Virus record (IMG/VR): IMGVR_UViG_3300033148_004205
Location: 1 to 44,051 of that record
Direction: 5' to 3' (one strand)
DNA: 44,051 nucleotides
From: a virus
In this document: in pieces, positions 17,329 through 25,014 of the stretch
Layout: each line of letters begins with the position of its first letter
Position numbering within the stretch: position 1 is the stretch's first letter
Position numbers and translations under genes: made by a program
Notes under the pieces: generated by a model
What the model was told of the DNA's origin: nothing
The model's database searches: none
The model's input: only the letters and a program-made list of their open reading frames with translations

Positions 17329-17365
17329 GTGTTCGATCGTTCGACGTTCGCCGAACGCCGAACAC
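17329..17365 (-). promoter_or_regulatory. Intercistronic hairpin between portal and head gene
   Basis: GTGTTCG (17329-17335) pairs with CGAACAC (17359-17365) and CGTTCG (17338-17343) with CGAACG (17352-17357). This gives a 13-bp interrupted stem with an 8-base loop. Extra GTTC copies flank it. There is no T-run, so it is not a standard terminator; RNA processing or stability control is more likely. Confidence 0.55.
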
Positions 17366-17415
17366 TTAGGGGCGGGCCTGTCAACAACTTGTGGCGGTTC
17401 AACTGTTCGATAATA

Positions 17416-19101
17416 TCACGCCTCTCCGGTAAAGCCTTCGTCGTCCTTATCAAACTGGCCTAGCACACCTTCTAGCGATTCCTTGTTCTGGAAATTGCCC
17501 GTAGGCCCGCCGGGGACGTAGCCGATCTCCTGGTTTTCCTTCACATTGTCCTTGAACTTCCGTTTCGCCTCTTCCCGCTCAAGGTCCGGGTCCTTTTGCA
17601 TCATGATATCAATCGGCGTAATTATGCCTTGCTGCAGCTCCCACTCGTCACTTGTCCGCTTGGCTTCATCGTCCCTGGGCATAACCGATTCGTCATCGAA
17701 GTTGGGATAGAGATCCACTTCTGGAATTGGCCGCGTCGGATCTCTATTCGCCCATCTCGCCTGGACAAGGGAAATCGTCTTTGCCAGGAGGTTTTCGTTT
17801 TCCTCATAGACCGGCTTTAATTCCTCGAACAGTTTCTGGATCGGAAACCACTGGATGACCAGGTGGATCCCTGAAGTTGCCGAATTATCAGGAAACACGA
17901 CGCCGGCAGGGATCCGCCCGGCCTTATGCATCTGCTCCATTTGCATCGTCAGGATGTTCTGCAGCTTGTCCAGGGGGGCTTCGGGAGAGAGAAACTCGGC
18001 ATGGCACGGCTCGCCCTCTTTGATGTTTTTGGCGTCAAGGTGCGCCCCGGGGCCGATATAACCGGGGGCATCGACGTTGATCGTGAACAGGATCGAGAAT
18101 GATTGGTAGTCGGCAATCCGCAGGATATCGGACAGCTTGATGTTGACCGCCTCGTTATTCAGGACGAAGTCCGATGCCGTGACGGATCCGTAGTGTTTCG
18201 AAAGGTCGTAAGTCGGTTCTTTCCAGAGACAAACGGGAATCCGGTCCCCGCAAAAATGCTGCTCCTGGCGAGTAACCTTCATGTCGTCCGTAACCGTGAA
18301 TACCTTCTCCTGAGTCCATATCTGATAATATGTAACTGTCTTGTTGTTTTGCGCCGGGTCCTCGACTGTCCCGAAATGGGTGAACGTGTCCATGTCGCCC
18401 TCGACGGAATAGACACAATTAAAGAACCGCCGGTCATAAGCCTTGAGGATAATTGTTTTTAGGGATGGCTTCCACCACGGGATGATCGCAATCGTTCCGC
18501 CCAGGATGGTGTTCACGTTCATGCTTTTGAACAGCGTCTTTTTGTTGTTCAGCGGGTGGTTGATGACCGTCTCGACTTGTTCGGCTCCCGGCCCTTCGAA
18601 CGTCCGGACGGGTTGATGTCGGTAAAGCAGGGACCCACGCTCGAGCGCCATGACCTTCGTAAAATTCACGTACTCGAGCCGGCGGGTTTGGAAGTCGGAC
18701 CACGGCTCGTCTGTTTTCTGGGCCGGGGCTCGCCATTGCTCCTGAGACGTTTTCGGCGAGCGCTTGGAGTCCTTGCTGCTCCTGACGGATGACAGGTCGA
18801 AGCGGCTATAACCGCCACGCAACTGCTTTTCGACCTTTTCACCGCCCTCAAAATAGTCGTAGTTTTTGAGAATTTGAAAGTATTCGTCGGTCGTCTGCCA
18901 CTGTTCAGCGGCATTGATGGCTCGAATGACGCGGGCCTTGTCGGCCGCCGGAAGGTCCCCCACTGGAATCGAGCCTCCGCCCACGAAAGGGCTAGGCGGC
19001 GCGCCTGGATCCGGGCCGGCTCCGCCCCGGGGAATTGCACCAGCGCCGGGTGCGGATGGCGTCCCTGGTTGGCTCGCGTTTACGCCTGGTGCTATTGGCA
19101 T
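17416..19101 (-). CDS. Portal protein
   Basis: 561 residues, directly after the large terminase (24-base gap), which is the standard place. The first 45 residues are Pro/Gly/Ala-rich. The core has portal-like traits: YVNFTKVMALERGSLLYRHQ, AYDRRFFNCVYSVEGDMDTF, a stretch ending VTYYQIWTQEKVF, and a long helical part with ILTMQMEQMHKAGRIPAGVV (about residues 400-420). The C-terminus (KRKFKDNVKENQEIGYVPGG) is helical then flexible. Size and order fit the dodecameric portal through which DNA is packaged; no single diagnostic motif exists. Confidence 0.83.
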   Translation of the reverse strand: MPIAPGVNASQPGTPSAPGAGAIPRGGAGPDPGAPPSPFVGGGSIPVGDLPAADKARVIRAINAAEQWQTTDEYFQILKNYDYFEGGEKVEKQLRGGYSRFDLSSVRSSKDSKRSPKTSQEQWRAPAQKTDEPWSDFQTRRLEYVNFTKVMALERGSLLYRHQPVRTFEGPGAEQVETVINHPLNNKKTLFKSMNVNTILGGTIAIIPWWKPSLKTIILKAYDRRFFNCVYSVEGDMDTFTHFGTVEDPAQNNKTVTYYQIWTQEKVFTVTDDMKVTRQEQHFCGDRIPVCLWKEPTYDLSKHYGSVTASDFVLNNEAVNIKLSDILRIADYQSFSILFTINVDAPGYIGPGAHLDAKNIKEGEPCHAEFLSPEAPLDKLQNILTMQMEQMHKAGRIPAGVVFPDNSATSGIHLVIQWFPIQKLFEELKPVYEENENLLAKTISLVQARWANRDPTRPIPEVDLYPNFDDESVMPRDDEAKRTSDEWELQQGIITPIDIMMQKDPDLEREEAKRKFKDNVKENQEIGYVPGGPTGNFQNKESLEGVLGQFDKDDEGFTGEA

Positions 19102-19124
19102 GATATAACTCCTACTCCCCCTTT

Positions 19125-20450
19125 TTAGCGCTTCGTGAAAGTCGGCCGTATAATCGGGAAATCATACTCGAGGAAGTAGGCCAGACCATCGCTCGCGTGA
19201 GAGAGCGTCCAGCCCCACGCTCGATTTATCTGGGTCTTATCTATATCCCCCTTGCTACTCCATGCCAAGTGTTCTAAATCGTAAATCACGTGATAGCAGC
19301 GCGGATGAATTAAAAGGCGGTGTTCCCCCTTGGCCGTCTCGAGCATGAAATTTGTGCAGTGCGCCCGAGCGTCGTAACCCGGATCTGATCGCCGATACCG
19401 ATAGTAAACCTTTTTCCGGGCGGCCATTACCTCGAGGTGATATTTAATAATATCATAGTGGGAGTCGTTATTCTTGGCGTCACCATATTGGCCGGCAGGG
19501 TCCCCGTAGACATGCCAGCCGGCGGAGTGAGCCCCATATTTCGAAAGGATTTTCTTGCACAGCGCGGGGGTTGTTAGTGGCAGAACGATCTCATCAAAGA
19601 CATAGACGAGCCGGCCGTCCGGGGATTTTTGGGCGATGACACAGACGTTCGGCTCCTTCCCGAAGTCGAAGCACAGGATTATCGGAAGGTTTGGCCGCCA
19701 CTCCATATTCCGCGTGACGTTCTTTCGGCGGTCGAAGGATTCATAAACAAGCCCCATGCCGGGCGGCAAGAAGCCCCCCTCGAGGAACACGTCCCGCATA
19801 TTGGCCGGGATGTTTGATAGCAGGGAATCCACGTAGCCGACGCGGTTGTAGACGTTCTCCTTTGACGATGCCCGGTAATAGGCATAGTTTTTATCGCCGG
19901 AATCGTGGAAGCGGTCTTTCAGCCAGGGAGTTTCTGCTGTCGTGGTGATAATGGACTGGATGCAGCGGGCATTTTTGTCTCGCATGCGAGAAAGCATGAT
20001 CATCCACGCCTCGTCACTCTTCGTAGAGCCCGCCTCATCCATCCAGCCATAAGCCAGCGTCGGCCCCTTGAGGGCGTCAGGGTTGTCGGATGAAAGGAAA
20101 TAGAGCCATCCACGCGGCTCGGAATCCCGGTTGCCCCACGGGAAAATAATGACGGGTTGCTGGCCCCGGATGAACGTGTACGGGATTTTGTGCCGGCCAA
20201 GGAATCCGCGCATAGCCTGGAGGGCGGTCCGCTTGAGCATGCCCATTGAAGGGGCGGTAACTATGCCGCCGCATTTCCTGTTGAGGTTGGCGAGCAGCCA
20301 GGTTTTTGGCGCGCCCGCAAACGATTTGCCGGAGCCCCAGCCGCCGAAATAGGCAAGGCATTCATAGGCGAAATTCCGAACGAACTCGAGTTGAGTCGGC
20401 AGGAGCTTTTCGTTGATGCTAAGTTGGATCTTGTTACTAGGAATTATCAA
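19125..20450 (-). CDS. terL: Terminase large subunit
   Basis: 441 residues. ATPase domain: GGWGSGKS (36-43, Walker A) and LAYGWMDE (132-139, Walker B plus catalytic Glu). Coupling motif region: QSIITTTAETPW (165-176). RNase H-like nuclease domain: ILCFDFG (Asp262), HVYGDPAG (Asp317) and HASDGLAYF (Asp421), the expected three acidic metal ligands. The enzyme translocates DNA into the procapsid and cuts concatemers. It overlaps the small terminase gene by 14 bases. I cannot tell cos from headful packaging from this alone, although the broken tail gene at the window ends fits a permuted genome. Confidence 0.95.
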   Translation of the reverse strand: MIIPSNKIQLSINEKLLPTQLEFVRNFAYECLAYFGGWGSGKSFAGAPKTWLLANLNRKCGGIVTAPSMGMLKRTALQAMRGFLGRHKIPYTFIRGQQPVIIFPWGNRDSEPRGWLYFLSSDNPDALKGPTLAYGWMDEAGSTKSDEAWMIMLSRMRDKNARCIQSIITTTAETPWLKDRFHDSGDKNYAYYRASSKENVYNRVGYVDSLLSNIPANMRDVFLEGGFLPPGMGLVYESFDRRKNVTRNMEWRPNLPIILCFDFGKEPNVCVIAQKSPDGRLVYVFDEIVLPLTTPALCKKILSKYGAHSAGWHVYGDPAGQYGDAKNNDSHYDIIKYHLEVMAARKKVYYRYRRSDPGYDARAHCTNFMLETAKGEHRLLIHPRCYHVIYDLEHLAWSSKGDIDKTQINRAWGWTLSHASDGLAYFLEYDFPIIRPTFTKR

Positions 20451-20970
20451 TATCGTCAGCGATCAGCTTTTGATCCCCGGCCCGGATTAGCTTAACGTCT
20501 TTGAGGTCCTCTGGCTCTCCGAGAATGTTGAGCGTCATTGTGATGTCGTAGTCTCGATCTGAAACGTCCAGCGGCCGCATGAGTCCTTGGAGGTTTGCCA
20601 TAGAGTCGAGGACCATCAGTGCCCCGCGCAAGTCCTTGCGGCTGAGCATGCGCCGGAGTAGATAGATTCTAGAAACAATGGCCCGTTGCCGAACGTCCTC
20701 AATGTTTATCTCTGGGATCGAGGCTCGCAGTTCTTCCCAGACTTGGCAGACGTTTTTTCGGATGGTCCCCGGCTTGAGGTTCTCGGCCTCGGTAATAATG
20801 TTGACGATCTCGTTTTCACTGTAGTGCCCGAGTGCGATCATGTCGGCAATCCTGCGCCGGCGGGCAGTCAGCTTGAGCGAGAAGCGGCGCTCAGTCCCGT
20901 CGTCCTTGGTTTTCTTGAAGGGTTTCCGAGGCCGGCCGCGCTTCTTTGGTAGATCCTTCGTCTTGACCAT
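20437..20970 (-). CDS. terS: Terminase small subunit
   Basis: 177 residues just before the large terminase. Residues 8-18 (PKKRGRPRKPF) form an AT-hook-like motif. Residues about 30-80 (LKLTARRRRIADMIALGHYS, ENEIVNIITEAENLKPGTIR) give a helix-turn-helix. The following helices suit oligomerisation. It should recognise the packaging site and feed DNA to the motor. The ribosome site is weak (CGGGAT), so coupling to the 86-aa gene it overlaps by 80 bases may matter. Confidence 0.78.
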   Translation of the reverse strand: MVKTKDLPKKRGRPRKPFKKTKDDGTERRFSLKLTARRRRIADMIALGHYSENEIVNIITEAENLKPGTIRKNVCQVWEELRASIPEINIEDVRQRAIVSRIYLLRRMLSRKDLRGALMVLDSMANLQGLMRPLDVSDRDYDITMTLNILGEPEDLKDVKLIRAGDQKLIADDIDNS

Positions 20971-21151
20971 GTTTTATCCCGTCTTTCACAATCGGGCAAT
21001 TCGACCACCTTGCGCACAACGGGCGCTTTATAATAGGACCAGTCCATCGCGCTTCCTTGTAACACCTATACGAATCCATACCATACGACCACTTCCTGTG
21101 AGCGCAATTCCTATAGAGCATTTCCCATGTGATCGTGATGCGTTTTGTCAT
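20891..21151 (-). CDS. Small Cys-containing hypothetical protein (86 aa)
   Basis: 86 residues with GAGGTAGGCAG before ATG 21151. Cys/His residues are spaced as NCAHRKWSYG, SYRCYKEA, PLCARWSNCPIV. This could be a small metal site, or a disulfide-free fold. The last 27 residues overlap the small terminase in another frame and are polar and low in information. It sits four bases after the TAGT-type glycosyltransferase gene. Unrecognised. Confidence 0.6.
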   Translation of the reverse strand: MTKRITITWEMLYRNCAHRKWSYGMDSYRCYKEARWTGPIIKRPLCARWSNCPIVKDGIKHGQDEGSTKEARPASETLQENQGRRD

Positions 21152-21155
21152 CTGC

Positions 21156-22016
21156 CTACCTCTTCGATAGTTTGGCCCTCTTATTAACCTTTAATACCAT
21201 CCCATAATTATTAATTCCGCTCTTTAACTCCGCATCGTTTTTTAGTTGTAGCTTATTCCTTTTAAATGGCCGATAGTCAACCTGGTGTTGATAGCGGCCC
21301 CATTTTTTTGTTAGCTTAACTATATCAGGGTGTGCCCTCACTAATTCTTCTGCAAACTCCCGGCGGTTGTTTGTCTCTTTATAGTAGTTTGTCATCCCGC
21401 CTTTAACCTTCATCGTTGTTAATTTCCTGATAAGGAATGCATTAAAAAGAACTGTGCACCAGCCGCTTTTTAATACCCTAATACATAAATCCGTGTCATC
21501 GTTAAAGAAAAGGATATTCCTAAAAGGTTGTCCAGATTTGTCTTTCGCAAAGGTACGAATCAGCATATTTGAATATACGCGGGTATTAAAATATACAGGT
21601 GGTATTTTTATCTTTCGCGGAGCAAACATATAATAATGCATTCCAGCGATGGCTATATTTTTATATCGCAGCGTAAAGTCTTCGACCACGGCAAGGGGGG
21701 TTCCGTCACCACAAGGCACTTTCTGGTTCTTAGTGAGCCGATAAAGCCCTGTAATATTATCATCGAACGTCCAGAACCACTCGTAGCCTAGCTTGGCGGC
21801 ATGATCCCAGATTGCGTTTCGAGTTACCGACAATCCCTTGTCACGATGAGGGAGAATAATTATTCGTTTTTTGTCAACGTGTTTTGCGTATTGATCATAT
21901 TCTTGCTCTTCGATAAAGACCGTATAGGGAATATTAAGCCGGTCGAATAGCTTTATTGTTAACCGTGACTCATGCCGGCCTTTCGTTGGAATAAAAACGG
22001 GGAACCTCGGATTCAT
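21156..22016 (-). CDS. TAGT-type glycosyltransferase (TET/JBP-associated family)
   Basis: 286 residues. The N-terminal Rossmann-like GT-A features are VFIPTKGRHESRLT (7-20), TVFIEEQEYDQYAKH (32-46), KGLSVTRNAIWDHA (60-73) and a metal-binding FDDNI (84-88). Later come FFNDDTDLCIRVLKSGW (about 170-186), KLTTMKVKGG and a basic, lysine-rich C-terminus. These match the family described computationally by Iyer, Aravind and colleagues as sugar transferases for modified DNA bases in phages. No TET/JBP oxygenase or pyrimidine hydroxymethylase is visible here, so the acceptor is unknown. It is coupled (ATGA overlap) to the ParB-like gene. The region is AT-rich compared with the head genes. Family call from motif memory. 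Confidence 0.72.
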   Translation of the reverse strand: MNPRFPVFIPTKGRHESRLTIKLFDRLNIPYTVFIEEQEYDQYAKHVDKKRIIILPHRDKGLSVTRNAIWDHAAKLGYEWFWTFDDNITGLYRLTKNQKVPCGDGTPLAVVEDFTLRYKNIAIAGMHYYMFAPRKIKIPPVYFNTRVYSNMLIRTFAKDKSGQPFRNILFFNDDTDLCIRVLKSGWCTVLFNAFLIRKLTTMKVKGGMTNYYKETNNRREFAEELVRAHPDIVKLTKKWGRYQHQVDYRPFKRNKLQLKNDAELKSGINNYGMVLKVNKRAKLSKR

Positions 22017-22648
22017 TTATCCCCCTCGGCCGCCTCAACGTATACCTTATGGGCAACGCGGACAATTTCTGCCGGCGGAAACCATATCGACCGCGTATCT
22101 TCTGTAAGTGGTTGTTCAATAAGTTTCGAGAATGCTTCCAAGTCGCTTTTCTTAGCGAAGTGTACTGTTAATTGTTTCCAGCTTGTTAGATCCTTCTGGT
22201 CAAACTCTGGCATCCCGTCCCACTCTTTTTCAGGATCATTCTCCGGCCTATCCTTTGCCTGAAGTTGCCACTCCTCAAATCCATATTCTATTAAATCATC
22301 AAAATCGCAGTCACTCGCCAATAGCTCCCAATCCCAATCACCGGTGTTCCTGTTCGACCTGATGTTGTATTCGCGCACCTCTGCGGCCGTCAGCTTTCGA
22401 GACGGCACGCGCACATCAATCTTGTAGTTCGGCCGATGCAGGTGTGCCAGGACCTTAATCCGCTGGTGCCCGGCAATGAGCGTCCCGTTCGTATTGATGA
22501 CCGGCGGCTCCACGAGGTCAAACTTCTCGATAGACTTCTGCAGGTCGGCCCGCTGCTTATCAGACAGGGTGCGGGGATTCTTCGGCATTGGCGTCAGATC
22601 GCACAGTGCCCGCCGTTCCGTTTTCCACGATAGCTTTGCCTTGACCAT
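22013..22648 (-). CDS. ParB-like (ParB/Srx fold) protein
   Basis: 211 residues. The ParB N-terminal fold is clear: LCDLTPMPKNPRTLSDKQRA (15-34), LQKSIEKFDLVEPPVINTNG (36-55), then TLIAGHQRIKVLAHL (GHQR, the GxRR-like box) and AEVREYNIRSNRNTGDWDWE. The C-terminal extension (WKQLTVHFAKKSDLEAFSKL; TRSIWFPPAE) recurs in phage ParB-like proteins. In phages such proteins often neighbour DNA modification genes and may act as nucleases or ATP/CTP-using DNA-binding factors, not as plasmid partition proteins; no ParA is present. Translationally coupled to the TAGT gene. Confidence 0.85.
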   Translation of the reverse strand: MVKAKLSWKTERRALCDLTPMPKNPRTLSDKQRADLQKSIEKFDLVEPPVINTNGTLIAGHQRIKVLAHLHRPNYKIDVRVPSRKLTAAEVREYNIRSNRNTGDWDWELLASDCDFDDLIEYGFEEWQLQAKDRPENDPEKEWDGMPEFDQKDLTSWKQLTVHFAKKSDLEAFSKLIEQPLTEDTRSIWFPPAEIVRVAHKVYVEAAEGDK

Positions 22649-22654
22649 GTTGCC

Positions 22655-23371
22655 TCACCAAATCAAAACAGGCTGAACGTCAACCCCCGGCATGACAGGG
22701 ATCGACCACGTCACATCCGCGAAAGTTGCCGCCGGACAGCTCCCGAGAGCATGCCCCGTCGTTACGCTCACAAGCCGGATTGGCTCTCCGTTCTCGTCAA
22801 ACACCTGGTTGCCGTCCCCGTCGAGCAGCCACGACCACGAGGCGGCCGCGTAGTAGTAAACCACGCCCTTCTTGATTGCCCCGGCGTCGAAGAGGGTCTT
22901 GAGCGTTACGAGCCCGGCCCCGCCGCTAGCGACCTCATATTGCCACTCGGGCGGCGCGACCGCCCCGGTCAGCGCCTCCTCTATCTCGCTCGCGTAGATG
23001 AAGTAGCCATCGACCGGATCCGCCGGCGCATCCCATGACAGCTTCCCAAGGTTCAGGACGCCAGTCTGATAATCGTAAACGCCCTGACGCCATGTCCAAA
23101 CAACGGAGTATTGAACCGCACCAAAGGACATTTCGGAAGTCGACCATGTCTCCGCGTCTTTCTCGAGGACGGCCACGCGCTCGCTCCCCCTGAACACGAG
23201 GACGCGCTGGAAGTTGGGCATGGTGTGCTTGACCGTCCAGGTGAGCGTCACGCTTGCATGGTCAGCCTCGACGGTATAGGCAGCGTCCAGGTTTGAAATC
23301 AGGTCGTAGTCGGCGGCCACGAGCCCAGAGAGAGAGAGAGCAAAAAAGATCAATAGATGGACAGCCTTCAT
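22655..23371 (-). CDS. Secreted protein with Fn3-like domains
   Basis: Start placed at ATG 23371 (AAGGAGG six bases upstream). The 238-residue product opens with a signal peptide, MKAVHLLIFFALSLSGLVAA, with probable cleavage after VAA. The mature part has two beta-sandwich-like modules: ASVTLTWTVKHTMPNFQRVL...YSVVWTW, and KLSWDAPADPVDGYFIYASE, which has the W...P...Y.(I/V)Y signature of fibronectin type III. The signal-peptide codons contain a (CT)7 tract. A secreted phage-encoded protein outside the virion genes is unusual; it may act at the host envelope. Function unknown. Confidence 0.7.
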   Translation of the reverse strand: MKAVHLLIFFALSLSGLVAADYDLISNLDAAYTVEADHASVTLTWTVKHTMPNFQRVLVFRGSERVAVLEKDAETWSTSEMSFGAVQYSVVWTWRQGVYDYQTGVLNLGKLSWDAPADPVDGYFIYASEIEEALTGAVAPPEWQYEVASGGAGLVTLKTLFDAGAIKKGVVYYYAAASWSWLLDGDGNQVFDENGEPIRLVSVTTGHALGSCPAATFADVTWSIPVMPGVDVQPVLIW

Positions 23372-23381
23372 AGCAGCCTCC

Positions 23382-24125
23382 TTATCTTGCTGGCGCAACC
23401 TTTTCCATGAAGTCAACTACATACGGTCCCCAAGTGTCCTTCAGCCCGAAAGGGCCATGTATTGCCCCCTCGAGCGGGTGCAGCTCCGAGTAAACCCCGG
23501 CGGCCTGGGCCTGGCGGTTGATCTCGACCGCGCCGGCATAGGGGATACTAGCGTCCGCCGTCCCGTGGACGATGCAAACGGGCGGGTCTTTAGGCCGGAA
23601 GAAATTGATTCCTTCGTCGCTAATTATGTAGTGGTCGCTGGCAGATAGGATCCCCCACAAATCGATCATGCCGGCAATCTGCGGCTTGAGGAGGCAGGAC
23701 TGATAACCGCCAGGATCGGCAATGTCGGAATAGCAGGAGTGTAGCGAGATCATCGCCCCGCCCGAGCAGCCGCCGACGAAGATGCGCTCCGGGTCTACCC
23801 TAGCGGCCCCGGCGAAGCGGATAAATGACCGCCATATTTTTCGGGCCTCGAGGTGGACGTCGTCTAGGTAGGACCATCGCTCCGCCCAATCGGCCGGATA
23901 GTGCCCGAGCGTATAATACTCCATGTTGGCGACTACAACGCCGTGTAATGCAAACCAATTGCAGAGCTGAAGAATATTAGGATCATCTTTCCAGCCGTCA
24001 ACGTAAGAGCCCCCGTGCAAGAAGATGAGCAGCGGCAGCGTGCCCTCAGTGCAAGGATGAAAGATATCGTAGATTTCGTAATCCTCATTCCCATAGGACA
24101 GGTTCTGCCAATATCTGACCGTCAT
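23382..24125 (-). CDS. Alpha/beta-hydrolase fold esterase
   Basis: 247 residues, no signal peptide. The oxyanion loop is LIFLHGGSYVDGW (33-45, HGG). The nucleophile elbow is GGCSGG with Ser121. The acid is probably Asp191 in HGTADASIPY, and the base His223 in EGAIHGPF. This is a complete catalytic triad of the BD-FAE/CE-like esterase group, whose members remove acetyl or other acyl groups from carbohydrates. Between glycosyltransferases and a secreted protein it may edit acyl groups on a glycan or on precursors. It overlaps the zinc-ribbon gene as ATGA. Confidence 0.82.
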   Translation of the reverse strand: MTVRYWQNLSYGNEDYEIYDIFHPCTEGTLPLLIFLHGGSYVDGWKDDPNILQLCNWFALHGVVVANMEYYTLGHYPADWAERWSYLDDVHLEARKIWRSFIRFAGAARVDPERIFVGGCSGGAMISLHSCYSDIADPGGYQSCLLKPQIAGMIDLWGILSASDHYIISDEGINFFRPKDPPVCIVHGTADASIPYAGAVEINRQAQAAGVYSELHPLEGAIHGPFGLKDTWGPYVVDFMEKVAPAR

Positions 24126-24295
24126 GCTAGCGTCTCCTCAATGGGGCCGATAAACCGGCCGCGCATGTTGGTACACTTCGGGCACTGGAGGTAAAGAGCT
24201 CTGCACGTTTTCGGAACCATTGCAATCCAGATATAACTACATGTCGCGCACTTTGCATAGCCTTTGAAGTGGGGAACAAGGTTTTTACGATCCAT
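24122..24295 (-). CDS. Small zinc-ribbon protein (57 aa)
   Basis: A short gene from ATG 24295 (AAGGAAAT site) to TGA overlapping the esterase start. The product carries CATCSYIWIA and CRALYLQCPKC, i.e. C-x2-C...C-x2-C, a classic zinc ribbon, and ends FIGPIEETLA. It is coupled to the esterase. Such ribbons in phages often bind nucleic acid or partner proteins. Its place within the island is notable but no function can be assigned. Confidence 0.72.
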   Translation of the reverse strand: MDRKNLVPHFKGYAKCATCSYIWIAMVPKTCRALYLQCPKCTNMRGRFIGPIEETLA

Positions 24296-24300
24296 GTCTT

Positions 24301-25014
24301 TTATTTCCTTTTAGGCCCGCCGGGATTGCCACTGTACTCGAATGAGCCCGCCGTTCCGGTGAATTGCGCTTGATAGAACTCCTGCGGAAATCCCCAATAG
24401 GCAGCATATGTGATCTGCGGGACGTAGCGCCACTTTGCAGCCACTTGCATGAATCCGTCGATGACGTCCCAATCATGGCAGAGAACACATCGCCAGAGGG
24501 ATTCACGCGACGTCTCTTTAACGGACCGGTTGGCAATGCGCCGGGTGTGCATGAGAGCGTTCGTCCCGATGTGTAGCCGCACCGGGCTTTCCTTGCCCAC
24601 GACGCGTACCTCAAGGTCTCGCAACGAAATGAAGATGCCCCGGCTATAAGAGAAATCCGCCCCCTTGTCGGTTATGGGCTCGCGCAAAAAGCGGAGATGG
24701 TCAGGAAGCCAGAGGTCGTCATCGTCGAGGTAGGCAATAATCGGCTCTTCTGAAATATCGAATCCATGGTTTCGTGGGGCAACGCCTCGGATTCCCTTCT
24801 CACCGGAATGGTTTTCAGGCAGGTTGCACCATACTATCTTTCCGTCATGCTCATCTCGATATTCGGCTACAACCGCCTCCGTTTCATCGGTGCAGTGATC
24901 GCCGATGATATAGAGTTTCCAGTCTGTAAACGTCTGGCGCAATACAGACTCGATTGCCACTCTCAGGGAGTGGGGCCGGTGGAATGTGGGCGTGATGATT
25001 CCGATTTCTGCCAT
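24301..25014 (-). CDS. Glycosyltransferase family 2 (copy 1)
   Basis: 237 residues, GT-A fold: IGIITPTFHRPHSLRVAIES (4-23), then LYIIGDHCTDETE (34-46), and the nucleotide-sugar/metal site AYLDDDDLWLPDHL (about 94-107). A later WDVIDGFMQVA segment lies where the acceptor-binding base is found. The protein is soluble, without membrane segments. It is a paralogue of the next gene upstream, sharing GD-C-TDETE, SYSRGI/QYSRGI and a C-terminal VPQ/HITY-like stretch. The two overlap by 52 bases. It should transfer a sugar from a nucleotide donor; acceptor unknown. Confidence 0.85.
   Translation of the reverse strand: MAEIGIITPTFHRPHSLRVAIESVLRQTFTDWKLYIIGDHCTDETEAVVAEYRDEHDGKIVWCNLPENHSGEKGIRGVAPRNHGFDISEEPIIAYLDDDDLWLPDHLRFLREPITDKGADFSYSRGIFISLRDLEVRVVGKESPVRLHIGTNALMHTRRIANRSVKETSRESLWRCVLCHDWDVIDGFMQVAAKWRYVPQITYAAYWGFPQEFYQAQFTGTAGSFEYSGNPGGPKRK

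Noticed and set aside
17229-17453. Minus-strand 74-aa ORF over the GGTGGG array
   Set aside because: It reads the repeat as VGLVGLVG and overlaps the portal end; no ribosome site.
22013-22648. Plasmid partition ParB
   Set aside because: No ParA, no centromere-like repeats and the phage-type C-terminal extension is present.
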